Part shown: piece after piece, positions 26,078 through 35,631 of the stretch
How the letters are laid out: the number at the start of each line of letters is the position of its first letter
Numbering within the stretch: the first letter of the stretch is position 1
NCBI RefSeq assembly: GCF_018332515.1
Contig: NZ_BOQD01000045.1
Coordinates: forward strand, 1 to 52,782
Source: Bacillus hominis
Lineage (GTDB): Bacteria; Bacillota; Bacilli; Bacillales; Bacillaceae_G
Direction: 5' to 3'
Length of the DNA: 52,782 nucleotides
Program-made: the position numbers and the translations under genes
The notes under the pieces: model-generated
Database searches by the model: none
What the model saw: only the letters and a program-made list of their open reading frames with translations
What the model was told of the DNA's origin: nothing

Positions 26078-28327
26078 TTACATGCTTTCATGCATTGTAC
26101 GGTTAATTACATCAATTTGTTGTTCACGAGTTAATTTAATAAAGTTAACAGCGTAACCAGATACACGAATTGTTAATTGTGGATATTTTTCAGGGTGCTC
26201 CATTGCATCCATTAATGTTTCACGGTTAAATACGTTAATATTTAAGTGGTGTCCTTCTTTTATTGCATATCCATCAAGCATAGATACTAAGTTGCGTACT
26301 TGTACATCATCTTCTTTACCAAGTGCTTTTGGAATAATAGAGAATGTATTTGAAATACCATCTTGTGCATCTTCATATGGTAATTTAGCTACAGATAATA
26401 ATGACGCTAATGCACCTTTTGTATCACGGCCATGCATTGGGTTTGCACCCGGTGCAAATGGTTCTCCAGTACGACGTCCATCTGGAGTGTTACCAGTTTT
26501 CTTACCATATACAACGTTAGATGTGATTGTTAAGATTGACATTGTATGAACAGAATTACGGTATGTTTTATGTTTGCGAATCTTGTTCATAAATGTTTTC
26601 ACAAGATTTACTGCGATTTCATCTACACGATCATCATTGTTACCGTATTTAGGGAAATCTCCTTCGATTTCAAAGTCCACGGCAATACCATTCTCATCAC
26701 GAATCGGTTTTACTTTTGCGTATTTAATCGCACTTAATGAGTCTGCTACTACAGACAATCCAGCGATACCTGTTGCCATTGTACGAAGAACATTTGTATC
26801 ATGAAGTGCCATTTCAATACGTTCGTAGCTATATTTATCGTGCATGTAGTGGATAACATTTAATGTGTTTAAGTATAGACCCGCTAACCATTCCATTGTC
26901 ATATCGAATTTGCGCATAACTTCTTCATAATCTAATACTTCAGAAGTAATTGGTGCGTACTCAGGACCAACTTGTGCTTTTGATTTTTCATCTTTACCAC
27001 CGTTAACCGCATATAGTAATGCTTTCGCTAAGTTTGCACGTGCTCCGAAGAACTGCATTTGTTTACCAATTCTCATTGCAGATACACAACAAGCAATACC
27101 GTAGTCATCACCGTAGTCAGGACGCATAATGTCATCATTTTCGTATTGAATTGCTGATGTTTTAATAGACATTTTCGCACAATAGTTTTTAAAGTTTTGC
27201 GGTAATTGTTTAGACCAAAGAACTGTTAAGTTTGGTTCTGGTGCTGGTCCTAAATTATCTAATGTATGCAAGAAACGGAATGAGTTTTTTGTTACTAACG
27301 GACGACCGTCTAACGCCATACCACCGATAGATTCAGTTACCCAAGTTGGATCTCCAGAGAATAGTTCATTGTAATCAGGTGTTCTTGCAAATTTCACAAG
27401 ACGTAATTTCATAATGAAATGGTCAACAATTTCTTGTGCTTCTTCTTCTGTTAAAGTACCATTTGCTAAATCTCTTTCAATGTAAACATCTAAGAATGTA
27501 GATGTGCGTCCAAGACTCATTGCTGCCCCGTTTTGCTCTTTAATTGCAGCTAGATATGCGAAATATAACCATTGGAATGCTTCTTGCGTATTTGTTGCTG
27601 GCTTAGAAATATCGAAGCCATGAGAAGCAGCCATTTGTTTTAACTCTTGAAGGGCACGCATTTGCTCAGATAATTCTTCGCGTAAACGCATTGTCTCTTC
27701 GCTCATTACACCACCAGTTAAATTAAAATCAGCTTTTTTCGCTTCAATTAAATGATCTATACCATATAACGCTACGCGGCGATAATCACCAATAATACGT
27801 CCACGTCCATATGCATCTGGAAGACCAGTAATAACACCTGATTTACGAGCCGCTTTCATTTCTGGTGTATATGCATCAAATACACCTTGGTTATGAGTTT
27901 TACGCCAGTCTCTGAAAATCTTACTAAGTTCTTTATCCATTTCGTATCCATAAGATTCACAAGCTTGTTCCGCCATACGAATACCACCATATGGTTGTAA
28001 AGAACGTTTAAATGGTTTATCTGTTTGGAAACCGACTACTTTTTCAATATCTTTATTTAAATATCCTGGTTCATGTGATGTAATAGAAGAAACAATTTTT
28101 GTATCCATATCAAGAACGCCACCGTTTTCACGTTCTTTCGTTGTTAAATCCATTACTTGATCCCAAAGTTGTTTCGTTGCTTCAGTTGCTTCCGCTAAGA
28201 AAGATTCGTCTCCTTCAAAAACGTTTACATTATTTAAAATGAAATCGCGAACATCAATCTCTGCTTTCCATTTTTCACCTTTAAAGTTTTCCCATGCGTT
28301 TTTAACATTTTCTAATACTTGAGTCAT
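26078..28327 (-). CDS. pflB: Formate C-acetyltransferase (pyruvate formate-lyase)
   Basis: Splits pyruvate with CoA into acetyl-CoA and formate in mixed-acid fermentation. The 749-residue glycyl-radical enzyme has the catalytic pair C413-C414 (GIACCVS) and the radical glycine G724 in RVSGYAV, 25 residues from the end as expected. The longest frame starts five codons earlier, but GGAGGAG precedes ATG 28327 (MTQVLENV). Anaerobic control is expected; upstream I see only tandem TTGTGA half-sites. Confidence 0.97.
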   Translation of the reverse strand: MTQVLENVKNAWENFKGEKWKAEIDVRDFILNNVNVFEGDESFLAEATEATKQLWDQVMDLTTKERENGGVLDMDTKIVSSITSHEPGYLNKDIEKVVGFQTDKPFKRSLQPYGGIRMAEQACESYGYEMDKELSKIFRDWRKTHNQGVFDAYTPEMKAARKSGVITGLPDAYGRGRIIGDYRRVALYGIDHLIEAKKADFNLTGGVMSEETMRLREELSEQMRALQELKQMAASHGFDISKPATNTQEAFQWLYFAYLAAIKEQNGAAMSLGRTSTFLDVYIERDLANGTLTEEEAQEIVDHFIMKLRLVKFARTPDYNELFSGDPTWVTESIGGMALDGRPLVTKNSFRFLHTLDNLGPAPEPNLTVLWSKQLPQNFKNYCAKMSIKTSAIQYENDDIMRPDYGDDYGIACCVSAMRIGKQMQFFGARANLAKALLYAVNGGKDEKSKAQVGPEYAPITSEVLDYEEVMRKFDMTMEWLAGLYLNTLNVIHYMHDKYSYERIEMALHDTNVLRTMATGIAGLSVVADSLSAIKYAKVKPIRDENGIAVDFEIEGDFPKYGNNDDRVDEIAVNLVKTFMNKIRKHKTYRNSVHTMSILTITSNVVYGKKTGNTPDGRRTGEPFAPGANPMHGRDTKGALASLLSVAKLPYEDAQDGISNTFSIIPKALGKEDDVQVRNLVSMLDGYAIKEGHHLNINVFNRETLMDAMEHPEKYPQLTIRVSGYAVNFIKLTREQQIDVINRTMHESM

Positions 28328-28426
28328 CCTAATCTCCTCCATTTTTGATTAGTACAGGACTAAGATTTTTTATATAACAGCTTACACACTTAGAATACTA
28401 CTTTTTTGCGAAAGTGAACGAAATAG

Positions 28427-28445
28427 TTGTGACATGTTTGTGAAA
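28427..28445. promoter_or_regulatory. Possible redox/Fnr-type half-sites upstream of pflB
   Basis: Two direct TTGTGA-like half-sites (TTGTGACA and TTTGTGAAA) lie about 100 bases upstream of the pflB start. Full Fnr (TGTGA-N6-TCACA) or Rex palindromes are not present, so the assignment is weak. The rest of 28328-28606 shows nothing I can name. Confidence 0.25.
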
Positions 28446-28606
28446 CGTTGAGCAAACTACTATATGCATAGTATTAACTTAATTTAAAAGTCTTGAAAAT
28501 TAACCCTTTTCTTAATTGTATTTTTTGGGTCCCCTTATATACGAGTCCTATTTTGTAATATAAGAATGATACCCATTGTAGAGCTGTAACACTCTTATTT
28601 CCTAAT

Positions 28607-28627
28607 CTGTTATAGTTTTTATAACAG
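28607..28627. promoter_or_regulatory. Operator-like palindrome
   Basis: CTGTTATA-GTTTT-TATAACAG is an 8-bp inverted repeat with a 5-base centre, standing alone between the pflB upstream region and a terminator. No T-run follows. The cognate regulator is unknown. Confidence 0.3.
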
Positions 28628-28630
28628 AAC

Positions 28631-28661
28631 AAAAAAGTGTACATATGTTGTACACTTTTTT
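28631..28661 (-). terminator. Terminator of the DUF2642/glycosyltransferase transcript
   Basis: AAAAAAGTGTACA (28631-28643) pairs with TGTACACTTTTTT (28649-28661). It lies beyond the bcr1 copy that cuts the glycosyltransferase gene, suggesting it was that gene's own terminator. Confidence 0.82.
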
Positions 28662-28670
28662 TGTTACCCT

Positions 28671-28829
28671 ATAAAGTGAAGGCTAATAATCAATGGGAGT
28701 TTTGTTCATTCTCCACTGATTATTAGCCTTCACCAATCGAGCGTTTACGAGCAGCAGGGCTTCCACCTAACTTCTTGCTCCAGCCGAATTTTGAGGTGGG
28801 AGTCTTACTGCCCGTTAAAGCCGGATAAA
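28671..28829 (-). repeat. bcr1-type repeat, full-length copy
   Basis: 159 bp, the same length as the copy at 15571-15729, with ATAAA at both ends. The end arms (AAGGCTAATAATCA with TGATTATTAGCCTT) are inverted repeats. It lies inside the glycosyltransferase reading frame and supplies its last 35 or so codons. Confidence 0.9.
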
Positions 28830-29001
28830 ACATCCCTTTTTCTATTTCCATCATGGAATCCACCACGACTTCCTTCGTTCCATCTGTTGATCCATTATCT
28901 ACTACAATAATTTCATAAGGCTCGAGCTTCTCCACTTCTACTAAAACTTGTGATAAAGTACTTGCTTCATTATGCGCTGGAATAACAACTGATATTCTCA
29001 T
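28723..29001 (-). pseudogene. Family 2 glycosyltransferase remnant, truncated by bcr1
   Basis: The first 45 residues (MRISVVIPAHNEASTLSQVL, then YEIIVVDNGSTDGTKEVV) are a clear GT2 nucleotide-sugar-binding start. After about 57 residues the frame enters a bcr1 repeat and ends at 92 residues, far short of the 220 or more residues of GT2 enzymes, and without the metal-binding DxD region. The remaining gene is missing downstream. The ATG at 29001 is 13 bases after the DUF2642 stop, with GGAAGGG rather far upstream. Probably non-functional. Confidence 0.75.
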
Positions 29002-29014
29002 ACTTGTATCACGC

Positions 29015-29209
29015 TTACCCTTCCAAGCGAACATAAGCAATAATAGGAGTACGCACAACTACATCTTCCGGTGATCCATAAGAAGGAGATGTACGAACGG
29101 TTACTGCCCCATCCGTCACAGATAAAAGAATGCCCGCAACAATTTCAACAGCTGTCACAACTTGCACTAGTTCACCAACATGGTTACGCAATTCATCAGT
29201 AAATAACAT
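29015..29209 (-). CDS. DUF2642-type small protein
   Basis: Protein of 64 residues made of short beta strands. LRNHVGELVQVVTAVEIVAG and PIIAYVRL match the DUF2642 pattern (bind, switch, T-I-P-x-x-I style end) seen in Bacillus spore-associated proteins. AAAGGAG precedes the ATG. It follows the larger DUF2642 gene by 16 bases, same operon. Function unknown. Confidence 0.65.
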   Translation of the reverse strand: MLFTDELRNHVGELVQVVTAVEIVAGILLSVTDGAVTVRTSPSYGSPEDVVVRTPIIAYVRLEG

Positions 29210-29225
29210 ATATAAGTCTCCTTTC

Positions 29226-29627
29226 TTACGCTTCTTTAATTGATATAATACTTGTAAATGGTAATAAAACTTCTGTTCCTATTCCTTCTTGCAGTGTTAA
29301 GAAATCGTCACCAACTGCTACAATAACACCTGTTAACTGTCCAACTGTCACAGTAATCTCCACGTTTTTACCTAAATACTGCTTTGCAATTTCTTTAAAA
29401 GGTGACGTATTACATTCTTTTAGAATGTTACAAATAATTGATTGAAATTGATTTGATTCAATAAACTCTTCCGTAACTTGCTTAGAATTTCTTTGAATAA
29501 ATCTCGCGAAGTTTTGTGAAAATAAAAGTCGTTCCACGGCAGGCAGTAACTTGTCATCTAAAAAATAACCTAATTGTCTATTGAACAATTCAGATAATTT
29601 ATACCAATATTTTCTGAACAGATACAT
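29226..29627 (-). CDS. DUF2642 domain protein
   Basis: Protein of 133 residues: an N-terminal helical part (1-80) and a C-terminal DUF2642-like beta domain (YLGKNVEITVTVGQLTGVIV to PFTSIISI, about 84-130). AGGAGGAGAAG precedes the ATG. First gene of an operon with the 64-residue paralogue and the broken glycosyltransferase; the family is often spore-related in Bacillus, but no sporulation promoter could be assigned. Confidence 0.68.
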   Translation of the reverse strand: MYLFRKYWYKLSELFNRQLGYFLDDKLLPAVERLLFSQNFARFIQRNSKQVTEEFIESNQFQSIICNILKECNTSPFKEIAKQYLGKNVEITVTVGQLTGVIVAVGDDFLTLQEGIGTEVLLPFTSIISIKEA

Positions 29628-29759
29628 ATGCTTCTTCTCCTCCTATTAATATTACAGTATATAAATTTACATCCATACATCTTAATGTATACAAAGCAGG
29701 CTTTTTTTGTGATAGGTAAGACATACATTTTTCAAAGAAACAATATTTTCTAATCACAT

Positions 29760-29793
29760 AAAAAAGATAGATGGTGTCCCACCTATCTTTTTT
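29760..29793. terminator. Bidirectional terminator-like hairpin
   Basis: AAAAAAGATAG (29760-29770) pairs with CTATCTTTTTT (29783-29793), T-runs on both sides. It lies in the 330-base gap 29628-29957; the remainder contains only a short palindrome ATACAT-CTTA-ATGTAT (29675-29690). Confidence 0.65.
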
Positions 29794-29925
29794 ATATATT
29801 TAATTGTAATAATGGCAGCTGCACTGTAATAAAAAAATTCGTTTCGCATTACGCGCATGATACTTATGTATACTCACCTTCCTTTTCTCACTTATTTTAT
29901 TGCCACATTATATATACGTTCTCAA

Positions 29926-29956
29926 TACAAAAAAGACTATCCAAAAGGGATAGTCT
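29926..29956 (-). terminator. Serine hydrolase terminator
   Basis: AGACTATCC (29934-29942) pairs with GGATAGTCT (29948-29956), followed by TTTTTTG on the minus strand. Confidence 0.82.
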
Positions 29957-29957
29957 C

Positions 29958-31199
29958 TTACACTTCAATATTTCGTAACATCGTATAAATGTCGTTATTC
30001 ACTTTACCAAATGATTTAATGTTGTTTTGAATGTTAGATAATAAAACAACATACACACCACCATTTTTACTAAATCCATTTAAGCAATTCCAACCTGGCA
30101 TTACACCATGATTTGAATAACTGCCTGGATCCACGTACCAGCCAAATCCGTAATCCTTTTTCACAGCTGTAAACATTTGATCATAACTCTCTTTTGAAAT
30201 TAACTTTCCAGAAAAGAGTGCTTCATTAAATAAATATAAATCATGTGCACTTGTATATATATCACCACAACCATATAGTTGTGACATACTTGGAATATTA
30301 GGTGTTGTCATATTGTTATTCACTATTTTATAACCTGTCGATGGAAACCTTGTTTGTTCTAACGCTTTACCAAAACCAGAATGTTTCATACCCGCAGTAG
30401 CAAAAATATGTTGTTTAATATATTCTTCGAGCGGTTGTCCACTTACCTTCTCGGCAATGTAAGCAAGTATAGAGTAGTTCGAATCTGAATACTTCCATTT
30501 CTCTCCTGGACCTGCAACACGCTTTTGGTTTCCTATTCGTTTTATCAATTCTTCATGAGAAATGTCCTCTGTTCCTTGCTCATATTCTGGAATCCCTGAT
30601 GTATGTGTTAATAGATGTTTTAGCTGAATGCTATTACCTTGAGGAAAATCTGGAATATACTTTGCAACCGTATCCTCTACTTGTAACTTATTTTGATCTT
30701 TTAATTGCATAATAGCGGTCGCTACAAACGCCTTTGAAATAGAGCCAATATAAAAAGTCGTCTCTGAATTATTCGGTACTTGCTTCTCTTTATTCGCCAT
30801 ACCGTACCCTTTATTCAAAAGAACTTTCCCGTTCTTCACAATAACAGCTGTCCCACTAAATCCTGCGCTCTGTAAATATTGATCCAATTGAGCGTTTTCA
30901 TTAATTTCTTGAGGTGGTCCTTCAGCAGGCTGCTCTGCAACTTGCGCTTGCTTCACTTGTTCTTCCAGCTCTTTTTGTTTTTGTGCTTCTTGTTTCTTTT
31001 TTTCTTCTTCCATTTTTAGCTCTTCTTGTTTCTTCATTTCTGCTGCCGCTTTTAAAGTTTCTTCTTTCTTATTATGCGCAACAATTTTTGTATACATGAA
31101 ATATACAATTGAAAATAGTAAGACGAGAATGATTGTTCTTTTTATGTATACAATCGGCCGACGTGCTTTCCCATTCGCATTATTTTTTTCCTGATCCAT
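29958..31199 (-). CDS. Membrane-anchored serine hydrolase (beta-lactamase/PBP4* family)
   Basis: Protein of 413 residues with a single N-terminal membrane anchor (about 20-37), a long charged coiled-coil stalk rich in K, E and Q (about 45-90) and an extracellular class C beta-lactamase-like domain. The active-site SxxK is SISK. The second motif reads YSD in YSDSNYS where YxN is usual, and HGV lies in the third-motif region. Probably a peptidase or esterase rather than a drug-inactivating enzyme. The start at 31199 (MDQEKNN) is preferred over an upstream GTG that lacks a binding site. Confidence 0.82.
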   Translation of the reverse strand: MDQEKNNANGKARRPIVYIKRTIILVLLFSIVYFMYTKIVAHNKKEETLKAAAEMKKQEELKMEEEKKKQEAQKQKELEEQVKQAQVAEQPAEGPPQEINENAQLDQYLQSAGFSGTAVIVKNGKVLLNKGYGMANKEKQVPNNSETTFYIGSISKAFVATAIMQLKDQNKLQVEDTVAKYIPDFPQGNSIQLKHLLTHTSGIPEYEQGTEDISHEELIKRIGNQKRVAGPGEKWKYSDSNYSILAYIAEKVSGQPLEEYIKQHIFATAGMKHSGFGKALEQTRFPSTGYKIVNNNMTTPNIPSMSQLYGCGDIYTSAHDLYLFNEALFSGKLISKESYDQMFTAVKKDYGFGWYVDPGSYSNHGVMPGWNCLNGFSKNGGVYVVLLSNIQNNIKSFGKVNNDIYTMLRNIEV

Positions 31200-31383
31200 G
31201 ATTGCCTTTTTCCCCTTACTCACCAATAATTTACTTCCTCTACTAAAGATTTATTTTAGTAGATTATAGATACTCCATTCTATATCATCACTACTTTATC
31301 ACGCACTGAACATATAACCAACCTATATGTACAAAAAAGAAAAAGAAAATTTACAAAAGTAAGATTCCCGTTAAATTTTTAAC

Positions 31384-31443
31384 ATAAAAAAAGAGGATAT
31401 CCCCTAAAAAACTGATGTTATCAATCTTTTGGGATACCCTCTT
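31384..31443 (-). terminator. nagP terminator
   Basis: AAGAGG-A-TATCCC (31391-31403) pairs with GGGATA-C-CCTCTT (31431-31443) with one mismatch, and a T-run follows on the minus strand. Confidence 0.78.
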
Positions 31444-31453
31444 ATCTAATTAT

Positions 31454-32947
31454 TTATACGTGTTTTTTCATATCATCGGCAACAGATTCAACATTTGTAC
31501 CTACGATAACTTGTACACTTGTGTTACTTAATTTCATAACACCTTTTGCACCAGCACGCTTTAATGCCGCTTCATTTACTTGACCAGCATCTTTCACTTG
31601 TAGGCGTAGACGTGTTGCACAGTTATCAATAACTGTTAAGTTTTCTTTTCCACCTAAAGCTGCTACGTAAGTTTCACCAATTGAACCTGCAACTGGTGCA
31701 TCACCCTCTTCAGCTAACTCATCGTCATCTTCACGACCAGGAGTTTTCAAGTCGAACTTCTTAATTAAGAAGTAGAATACTCCAAAGTAAATTGCTGCGT
31801 AAATTAAACCTATTCCCGCTAGCAATACTGGTTTTGTTGCAATACCAAAGTTTAAAACGTAATCGATTGCACCGGCACTAAATGAGAAACCATCATGAAT
31901 GCCAAGTGTTGTTGTAATGAATAAAGAAAGACCAGTTAATACAGCATGAATACCATATAGTACTGGAGATAAGAACATGAATGAGAATTCAATCGGTTCT
32001 GTAATACCAGTTAAGAATGAAGTTAATGCTAGACCACCTAACATACCTGTAACCATTTTACGTTTTTCTGGTTTAGCAGCTGCAATCATTGCGAAACATG
32101 CTGCTGGTAAACCGAACATCATAATTGGGAAGAAACCAGTCATAAACATACCTGCTGATGGATCTTTTGCAAAGAAGCGTGCGATATCACCATGAACGAT
32201 ATCACCAGCTGCGTTTGTAAAGTCACCAAGTACAAACCAGAAGTATGTGTTCATTACATGGTGTAAACCGATTGGAATTAATAAACGGTTTAATAATCCG
32301 AATAAACCAGCACCAACTGAACCTAAGTTCACGATGCCGTGTGCTACCGCATCAATACCACTTTGAATTGTTGGCCAAATTTGACCAAATACTAATCCTA
32401 AAAGAAGCATTACAATAGAAGTAATGATTGGTACGAAACGTTTCCCCGCAAAGAAACCTAACCATTCTGGTAATTTGATCTTATGGAATTTGTTATATAG
32501 TAATCCGGCAACAACCCCAGCAATAATACCACCAAGTATGGCCATATTTATTTTTGGCGTTAACGCCGCTGCTTTTGAAACTTTTGTCATTGTATCTGCT
32601 AATTTAGTTGGATCTGCTGAACCGACTAAATCCTGAACACTTTTTAATTTATCATTCAGCTCTGCTGCTGAATATGCCTTACTTAGAGCGTTCGTTGTAT
32701 TTTGTAAAACAAGATATCCGATTGCCCCAGCAAGTCCTGCTGCTCCACTACCATCAATAGACAAACCGATTGCAACACCAATTGCAAAAATAAGTGCTAA
32801 ATTATCAAAAATTGCTGCACCGGCCTGTGCCATAACAGGAATATTAAATACATCTTCTTGTCCTAAACGAAGCAATAATCCTGCTGCTGGTAGTACTGCG
32901 ATTGGAAGCATTAACGCTTTACCAATACGTTGTAAAAACTGCAACAT
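31454..32947 (-). CDS. nagP: PTS N-acetylglucosamine transporter subunit IICB
   Basis: Imports and phosphorylates N-acetylglucosamine using phosphate from HPr/IIA. The 497-residue protein has a membrane IIC domain (about 1-375), the linker TPGREDDD and a IIB domain with the phosphocysteine in DNCATRLRL. Start and linker sequences closely resemble B. subtilis NagP as I remember it, which favours GlcNAc over glucose. No IIA domain is present. The longest frame begins 50 codons earlier without signals; AGGGGG lies 8 bases before ATG 32947. Two cre sites overlap the promoter. Confidence 0.88.
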   Translation of the reverse strand: MLQFLQRIGKALMLPIAVLPAAGLLLRLGQEDVFNIPVMAQAGAAIFDNLALIFAIGVAIGLSIDGSGAAGLAGAIGYLVLQNTTNALSKAYSAAELNDKLKSVQDLVGSADPTKLADTMTKVSKAAALTPKINMAILGGIIAGVVAGLLYNKFHKIKLPEWLGFFAGKRFVPIITSIVMLLLGLVFGQIWPTIQSGIDAVAHGIVNLGSVGAGLFGLLNRLLIPIGLHHVMNTYFWFVLGDFTNAAGDIVHGDIARFFAKDPSAGMFMTGFFPIMMFGLPAACFAMIAAAKPEKRKMVTGMLGGLALTSFLTGITEPIEFSFMFLSPVLYGIHAVLTGLSLFITTTLGIHDGFSFSAGAIDYVLNFGIATKPVLLAGIGLIYAAIYFGVFYFLIKKFDLKTPGREDDDELAEEGDAPVAGSIGETYVAALGGKENLTVIDNCATRLRLQVKDAGQVNEAALKRAGAKGVMKLSNTSVQVIVGTNVESVADDMKKHV

Positions 32948-32970
32948 TTTAATTCCCCCTATCAAATTTA

Positions 32971-32984
32971 TGAAATCGTTATCA
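32971..32984. promoter_or_regulatory. cre site (CcpA), nagP
   Basis: TGAAATCGTTATCA fits the cre consensus TGWNANCGNTNWCA at every position. It abuts a TATAAT -10 element read on the minus strand (32984-32989) and lies 24 bases from the nagP start, so CcpA binding would block the promoter. Confidence 0.8.
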
Positions 32985-32989
32985 TTATA
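32984..32989 (-). promoter_or_regulatory. nagP -10 element
   Basis: Perfect TATAAT on the minus strand, 37 bases before the start codon. No good -35 is present at 17 bases, as often seen in activator- or repressor-controlled promoters. Confidence 0.55.
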
Positions 32990-32999
32990 AGTACGCTTT

Positions 33000-33013
33000 A
33001 GAAAACGCTTTCT
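33000..33013. promoter_or_regulatory. Second cre-like site, nagP
   Basis: AGAAAACGCTTTCT has the cre core AAANCGNTTT with mismatches only at the two outer bases. It covers the -35 region. Just upstream, 33037-33052 (AGTTGTATAGATGTGT) resembles a NagR/YvoA operator, but more loosely. Confidence 0.6.
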
Positions 33014-33270
33014 ATTACATAACCATAATAACATATAGTTGTATAGATGTGTAGTTTTTATTTCCGAACTTTTTATGGATAAAATTTCTATTTCCAAACT
33101 GTTATATAAAAGGAAATTTTTCCTTGCTAACTACACAATATACAGACAAAAAAACCTATTATAGCACAAATAACTTTCGTTTTATCATTCCACTTTTTCA
33201 TGTTATTATTTATTTCCGAGCATATCGGGAAAAGTAAACTTAGTTAATTCGAAATAGGAGCGTTGGTACT

Positions 33271-34200
33271 ATGCAGTGCATTGAAACAAACAACTTACAG
33301 CAGTTGTTAGAACAAGTAAAACCATATACGAAAAAAGGAAAACTTGCTACTTATATCCCCGAACTAGGAAATGCAGATCCAGATGATTTAGGGATTGCCA
33401 TTTTCCATAAAGAAACAGAATATATCCATGCTGGCAACTCACAAACACTATTTACTCTTCAAAGTATTTCCAAAGTAATTACACTTGCACTTGCACTTTT
33501 AGATCGTGGTGAAGAATATGTATTTTCTAAAGTTGGAATGGAGCCAACTGGTGACCCTTTCAATTCTATTATTAAGTTAGAAACTACAAGTCCTTCCAAA
33601 CCTCTTAATCCAATGATTAATGCAGGAGCACTAGCAATTACAAGCATGTTAGCAGGAAAAGATAACGAAGAAAAAATGGAGCATATACTTCATTTTGTAC
33701 GTGAAATAACAGATAATCCTACTATTAATTATTCTTCTAAAGTTGCTAATTCAGAGTTAGAGACTGCTTACTTAAACCGTTCCCTTTGTTATTATATGAA
33801 ACAAAACGGAATTATCGATTGTGATATTGAAGAGCTTATGGATTTATACACTCGTCAATGTGCAGTTGAAGTAAACTGTATCGATTTAGCACGTATTGGC
33901 TTAATTTTTGCAATGGATGGATATGATCCATATAAAAAGAAACAGATCATCCCTAAACATATTACGAAAATTTGTAAAACATTTATGGTTACTTGCGGGA
34001 TGTATAATGAATCTGGTGAATTTGCAATTCGTGTTGGAATCCCTGCAAAAAGTGGTGTAGCGGGCGGCATTTTCGGCTGCGTAAAAGGCGAAATGGGAAT
34101 CGGGATTTTCGGACCAGCTTTAGATGCAAACGGAAATAGTATCGCTGGTTTTAAAATTCTTGAATTACTTTCTGCCCAAGAAGGTTGGAGTATGTTTTAA
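33271..34200 (+). CDS. glsA: Glutaminase
   Basis: Hydrolyses glutamine to glutamate and ammonia. The 309-residue protein has the serine-dependent beta-lactamase-like fold with S65-I-S-K68 and the conserved NPMINAGA and [12 protein letters not shown] regions. Divergent from nagP. TAGGAG precedes the ATG at the long end of normal spacing. Confidence 0.95.
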   Translation: MQCIETNNLQQLLEQVKPYTKKGKLATYIPELGNADPDDLGIAIFHKETEYIHAGNSQTLFTLQSISKVITLALALLDRGEEYVFSKVGMEPTGDPFNSIIKLETTSPSKPLNPMINAGALAITSMLAGKDNEEKMEHILHFVREITDNPTINYSSKVANSELETAYLNRSLCYYMKQNGIIDCDIEELMDLYTRQCAVEVNCIDLARIGLIFAMDGYDPYKKKQIIPKHITKICKTFMVTCGMYNESGEFAIRVGIPAKSGVAGGIFGCVKGEMGIGIFGPALDANGNSIAGFKILELLSAQEGWSMF

Positions 34201-34210
34201 TTTAGAAGTT

Positions 34211-34238
34211 ATCCTGCTATATTGGCAGGATTTTTTAT
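34211..34238 (+). terminator. glsA terminator
   Basis: ATCCTGC (34211-34217) pairs with GCAGGAT (34225-34231), followed by TTTTTT. Confidence 0.8.
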
Positions 34239-34375
34239 TTTACAAAAAAATTCGTTCTACTAGGCATCAACACAATTCAAAAAAACAGTAGTGAAAGTTC
34301 TCTTTATTATGCATATTTGCTCCCCCCTCCTGAATAATATAGTACAACCTAGCGCTTTATGTGGAGGTGTAAAAG

Positions 34376-34720
34376 ATGAAACTCATATTTCAAATGGAGA
34401 AACAACCTGTTCTCGAAAAAACAATCCTTCTTTTCATATTGAGTATTGTAGAAAGTTTGAAACTAAAAGTTGTTTCACTCGATGAAGCTCACCGATACAT
34501 ATTCAATTTAGAAGTGCTTGAACTATTAATGGATCGGAACATCGATGATCAAGTACTAGAACTTATTCATTTCGGAATGGGACTTGAAGACATTTACCAT
34601 GTACTTCCCGAAGAACTTGAGCATAGTATTGAAGAACTGAAATGGCTTTGTATTCAAGTTTTAAGTGAGTACAGTATGCATGATGAAGAATGTGCACAAC
34701 TAATTGAAGATATACGCTAA
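34376..34720 (+). CDS. DUF3969 family protein
   Basis: Protein of 114 residues, helical and acidic. Its start MKLIFQMEKQ and the core LSIVESLKLKVVSLDEAHRY look like the DUF3969 family. GGAGGTG lies 7 bases before the ATG. It stands alone between terminators. Function unknown. Confidence 0.68.
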   Translation: MKLIFQMEKQPVLEKTILLFILSIVESLKLKVVSLDEAHRYIFNLEVLELLMDRNIDDQVLELIHFGMGLEDIYHVLPEELEHSIEELKWLCIQVLSEYSMHDEECAQLIEDIR

Positions 34721-34744
34721 AAAGCACCTATACAGGTGCTTTTA
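34719..34744 (+). terminator. DUF3969 gene terminator
   Basis: AAAAGCACCT pairs with AGGTGCTTTT, overlapping the stop codon. Confidence 0.82.
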
Positions 34745-34882
34745 CTTTTTTAAACCTTTTACACTCAAAAATTCGGATAACACTTACAAACTTTCATTAC
34801 CTTGAAAAGATTTCACGTCGATATATGCAATTTCTTAGTGTATTTCCAAGGAAATACTCGAATACTGTTTTCTCTATCCTTC

Positions 34883-35494
34883 TTACAACAATTGATCAAT
34901 TCCAATAAGAATTAATAACACACCTGCAATTATAGTTGCCCATTTCCCTAAGTATTCAGCTAAAAATCTTTTACCAACATACGCAAAACCACTAATACAA
35001 ATAAAACTAAACGCCCCAGAAATACATGCCGTAAGCCAAAGATTTAAATTTGTTACTCCAGCATCAAATCCACCTGCAATATTATTTATGGATAATGCAA
35101 CTCCTAATACAATTGCTTCAGAAAAACTAATTGTTTTAGAACCATCAAAATCTGCTTTTTCTGGATCACGCAAAACCCCCATAAGTACACTACCATCTTT
35201 AGATCCTAAGGTGTCTTTTTGACTCAAGAAAGGCTGACATAAAATAAACACCCCGATTATCCCTAAAACAATTGCCCCAACAAGGTTTGCTGTAAACTCC
35301 GAAATATATAATGCAATCCAATTTCCAAAAAATCCAGCTAGTAAAGTAAATAAAAATCCAAAAAATGCGATAGTAAAATTATTAAACCATGAAATTCGAA
35401 TTTTACGAATACCATACGCAATCCCAACACCTGCATTATCTAAATTAGACGCAATTCCGATTAAAAAAATTGAAAATAAACTTGCCGTACTCAT
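34883..35494 (-). CDS. MntP/YtaF-like membrane protein
   Basis: Membrane protein of 203 residues with six hydrophobic helices. The repeated acidic motifs SNLDNAGVGIAYG (helix 1) and SINNIAGGFDAGV (helix 4) are the inverted-repeat signature of the MntP/YtaF superfamily: manganese efflux, or a sporulation membrane protein. Which role applies is open. GGGGTG precedes ATG 35494; the longer frame lacks a binding site. Divergent from the XRE regulator gene. Confidence 0.8.
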   Translation of the reverse strand: MSTASLFSIFLIGIASNLDNAGVGIAYGIRKIRISWFNNFTIAFFGFLFTLLAGFFGNWIALYISEFTANLVGAIVLGIIGVFILCQPFLSQKDTLGSKDGSVLMGVLRDPEKADFDGSKTISFSEAIVLGVALSINNIAGGFDAGVTNLNLWLTACISGAFSFICISGFAYVGKRFLAEYLGKWATIIAGVLLILIGIDQLL

Positions 35495-35535
35495 CGTACA
35501 GTCACCCCTTTTCTCACTTTTCAATGTATATTATG

Positions 35536-35595
35536 AAAATGTTGAGCAACTGTGCCTGTCTGTTTCATATACTTGTAATAAATGCTCAACATTTT
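35536..35595. promoter_or_regulatory. Long inverted repeat between divergent genes
   Basis: AAAATGTTGAGCA (35536-35548) and TGCTCAACATTTT (35583-35595) are perfect 13-bp arms 34 bases apart, between the MntP-like gene and the XRE regulator. It could be a pair of operator half-sites for that regulator or, in the plus direction, a hairpin followed by T residues in its leader. Confidence 0.5.
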
Positions 35596-35631
35596 TTCAA
35601 CGATAGACAACAGAAAAGGAGTGCCTACATT

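Noticed and set aside
28436-28455. A possible cre site in the pflB upstream region around TGTGAAACGTTGAGCA.
   Set aside because: The core CG is out of register with the flanking TG and CA by two bases, so it does not fit the consensus.
29675-29690. Short palindrome ATACAT-CTTA-ATGTAT upstream of the DUF2642 operon as an operator.
   Set aside because: Only 6-bp AT-rich arms, easily expected by chance in this composition.
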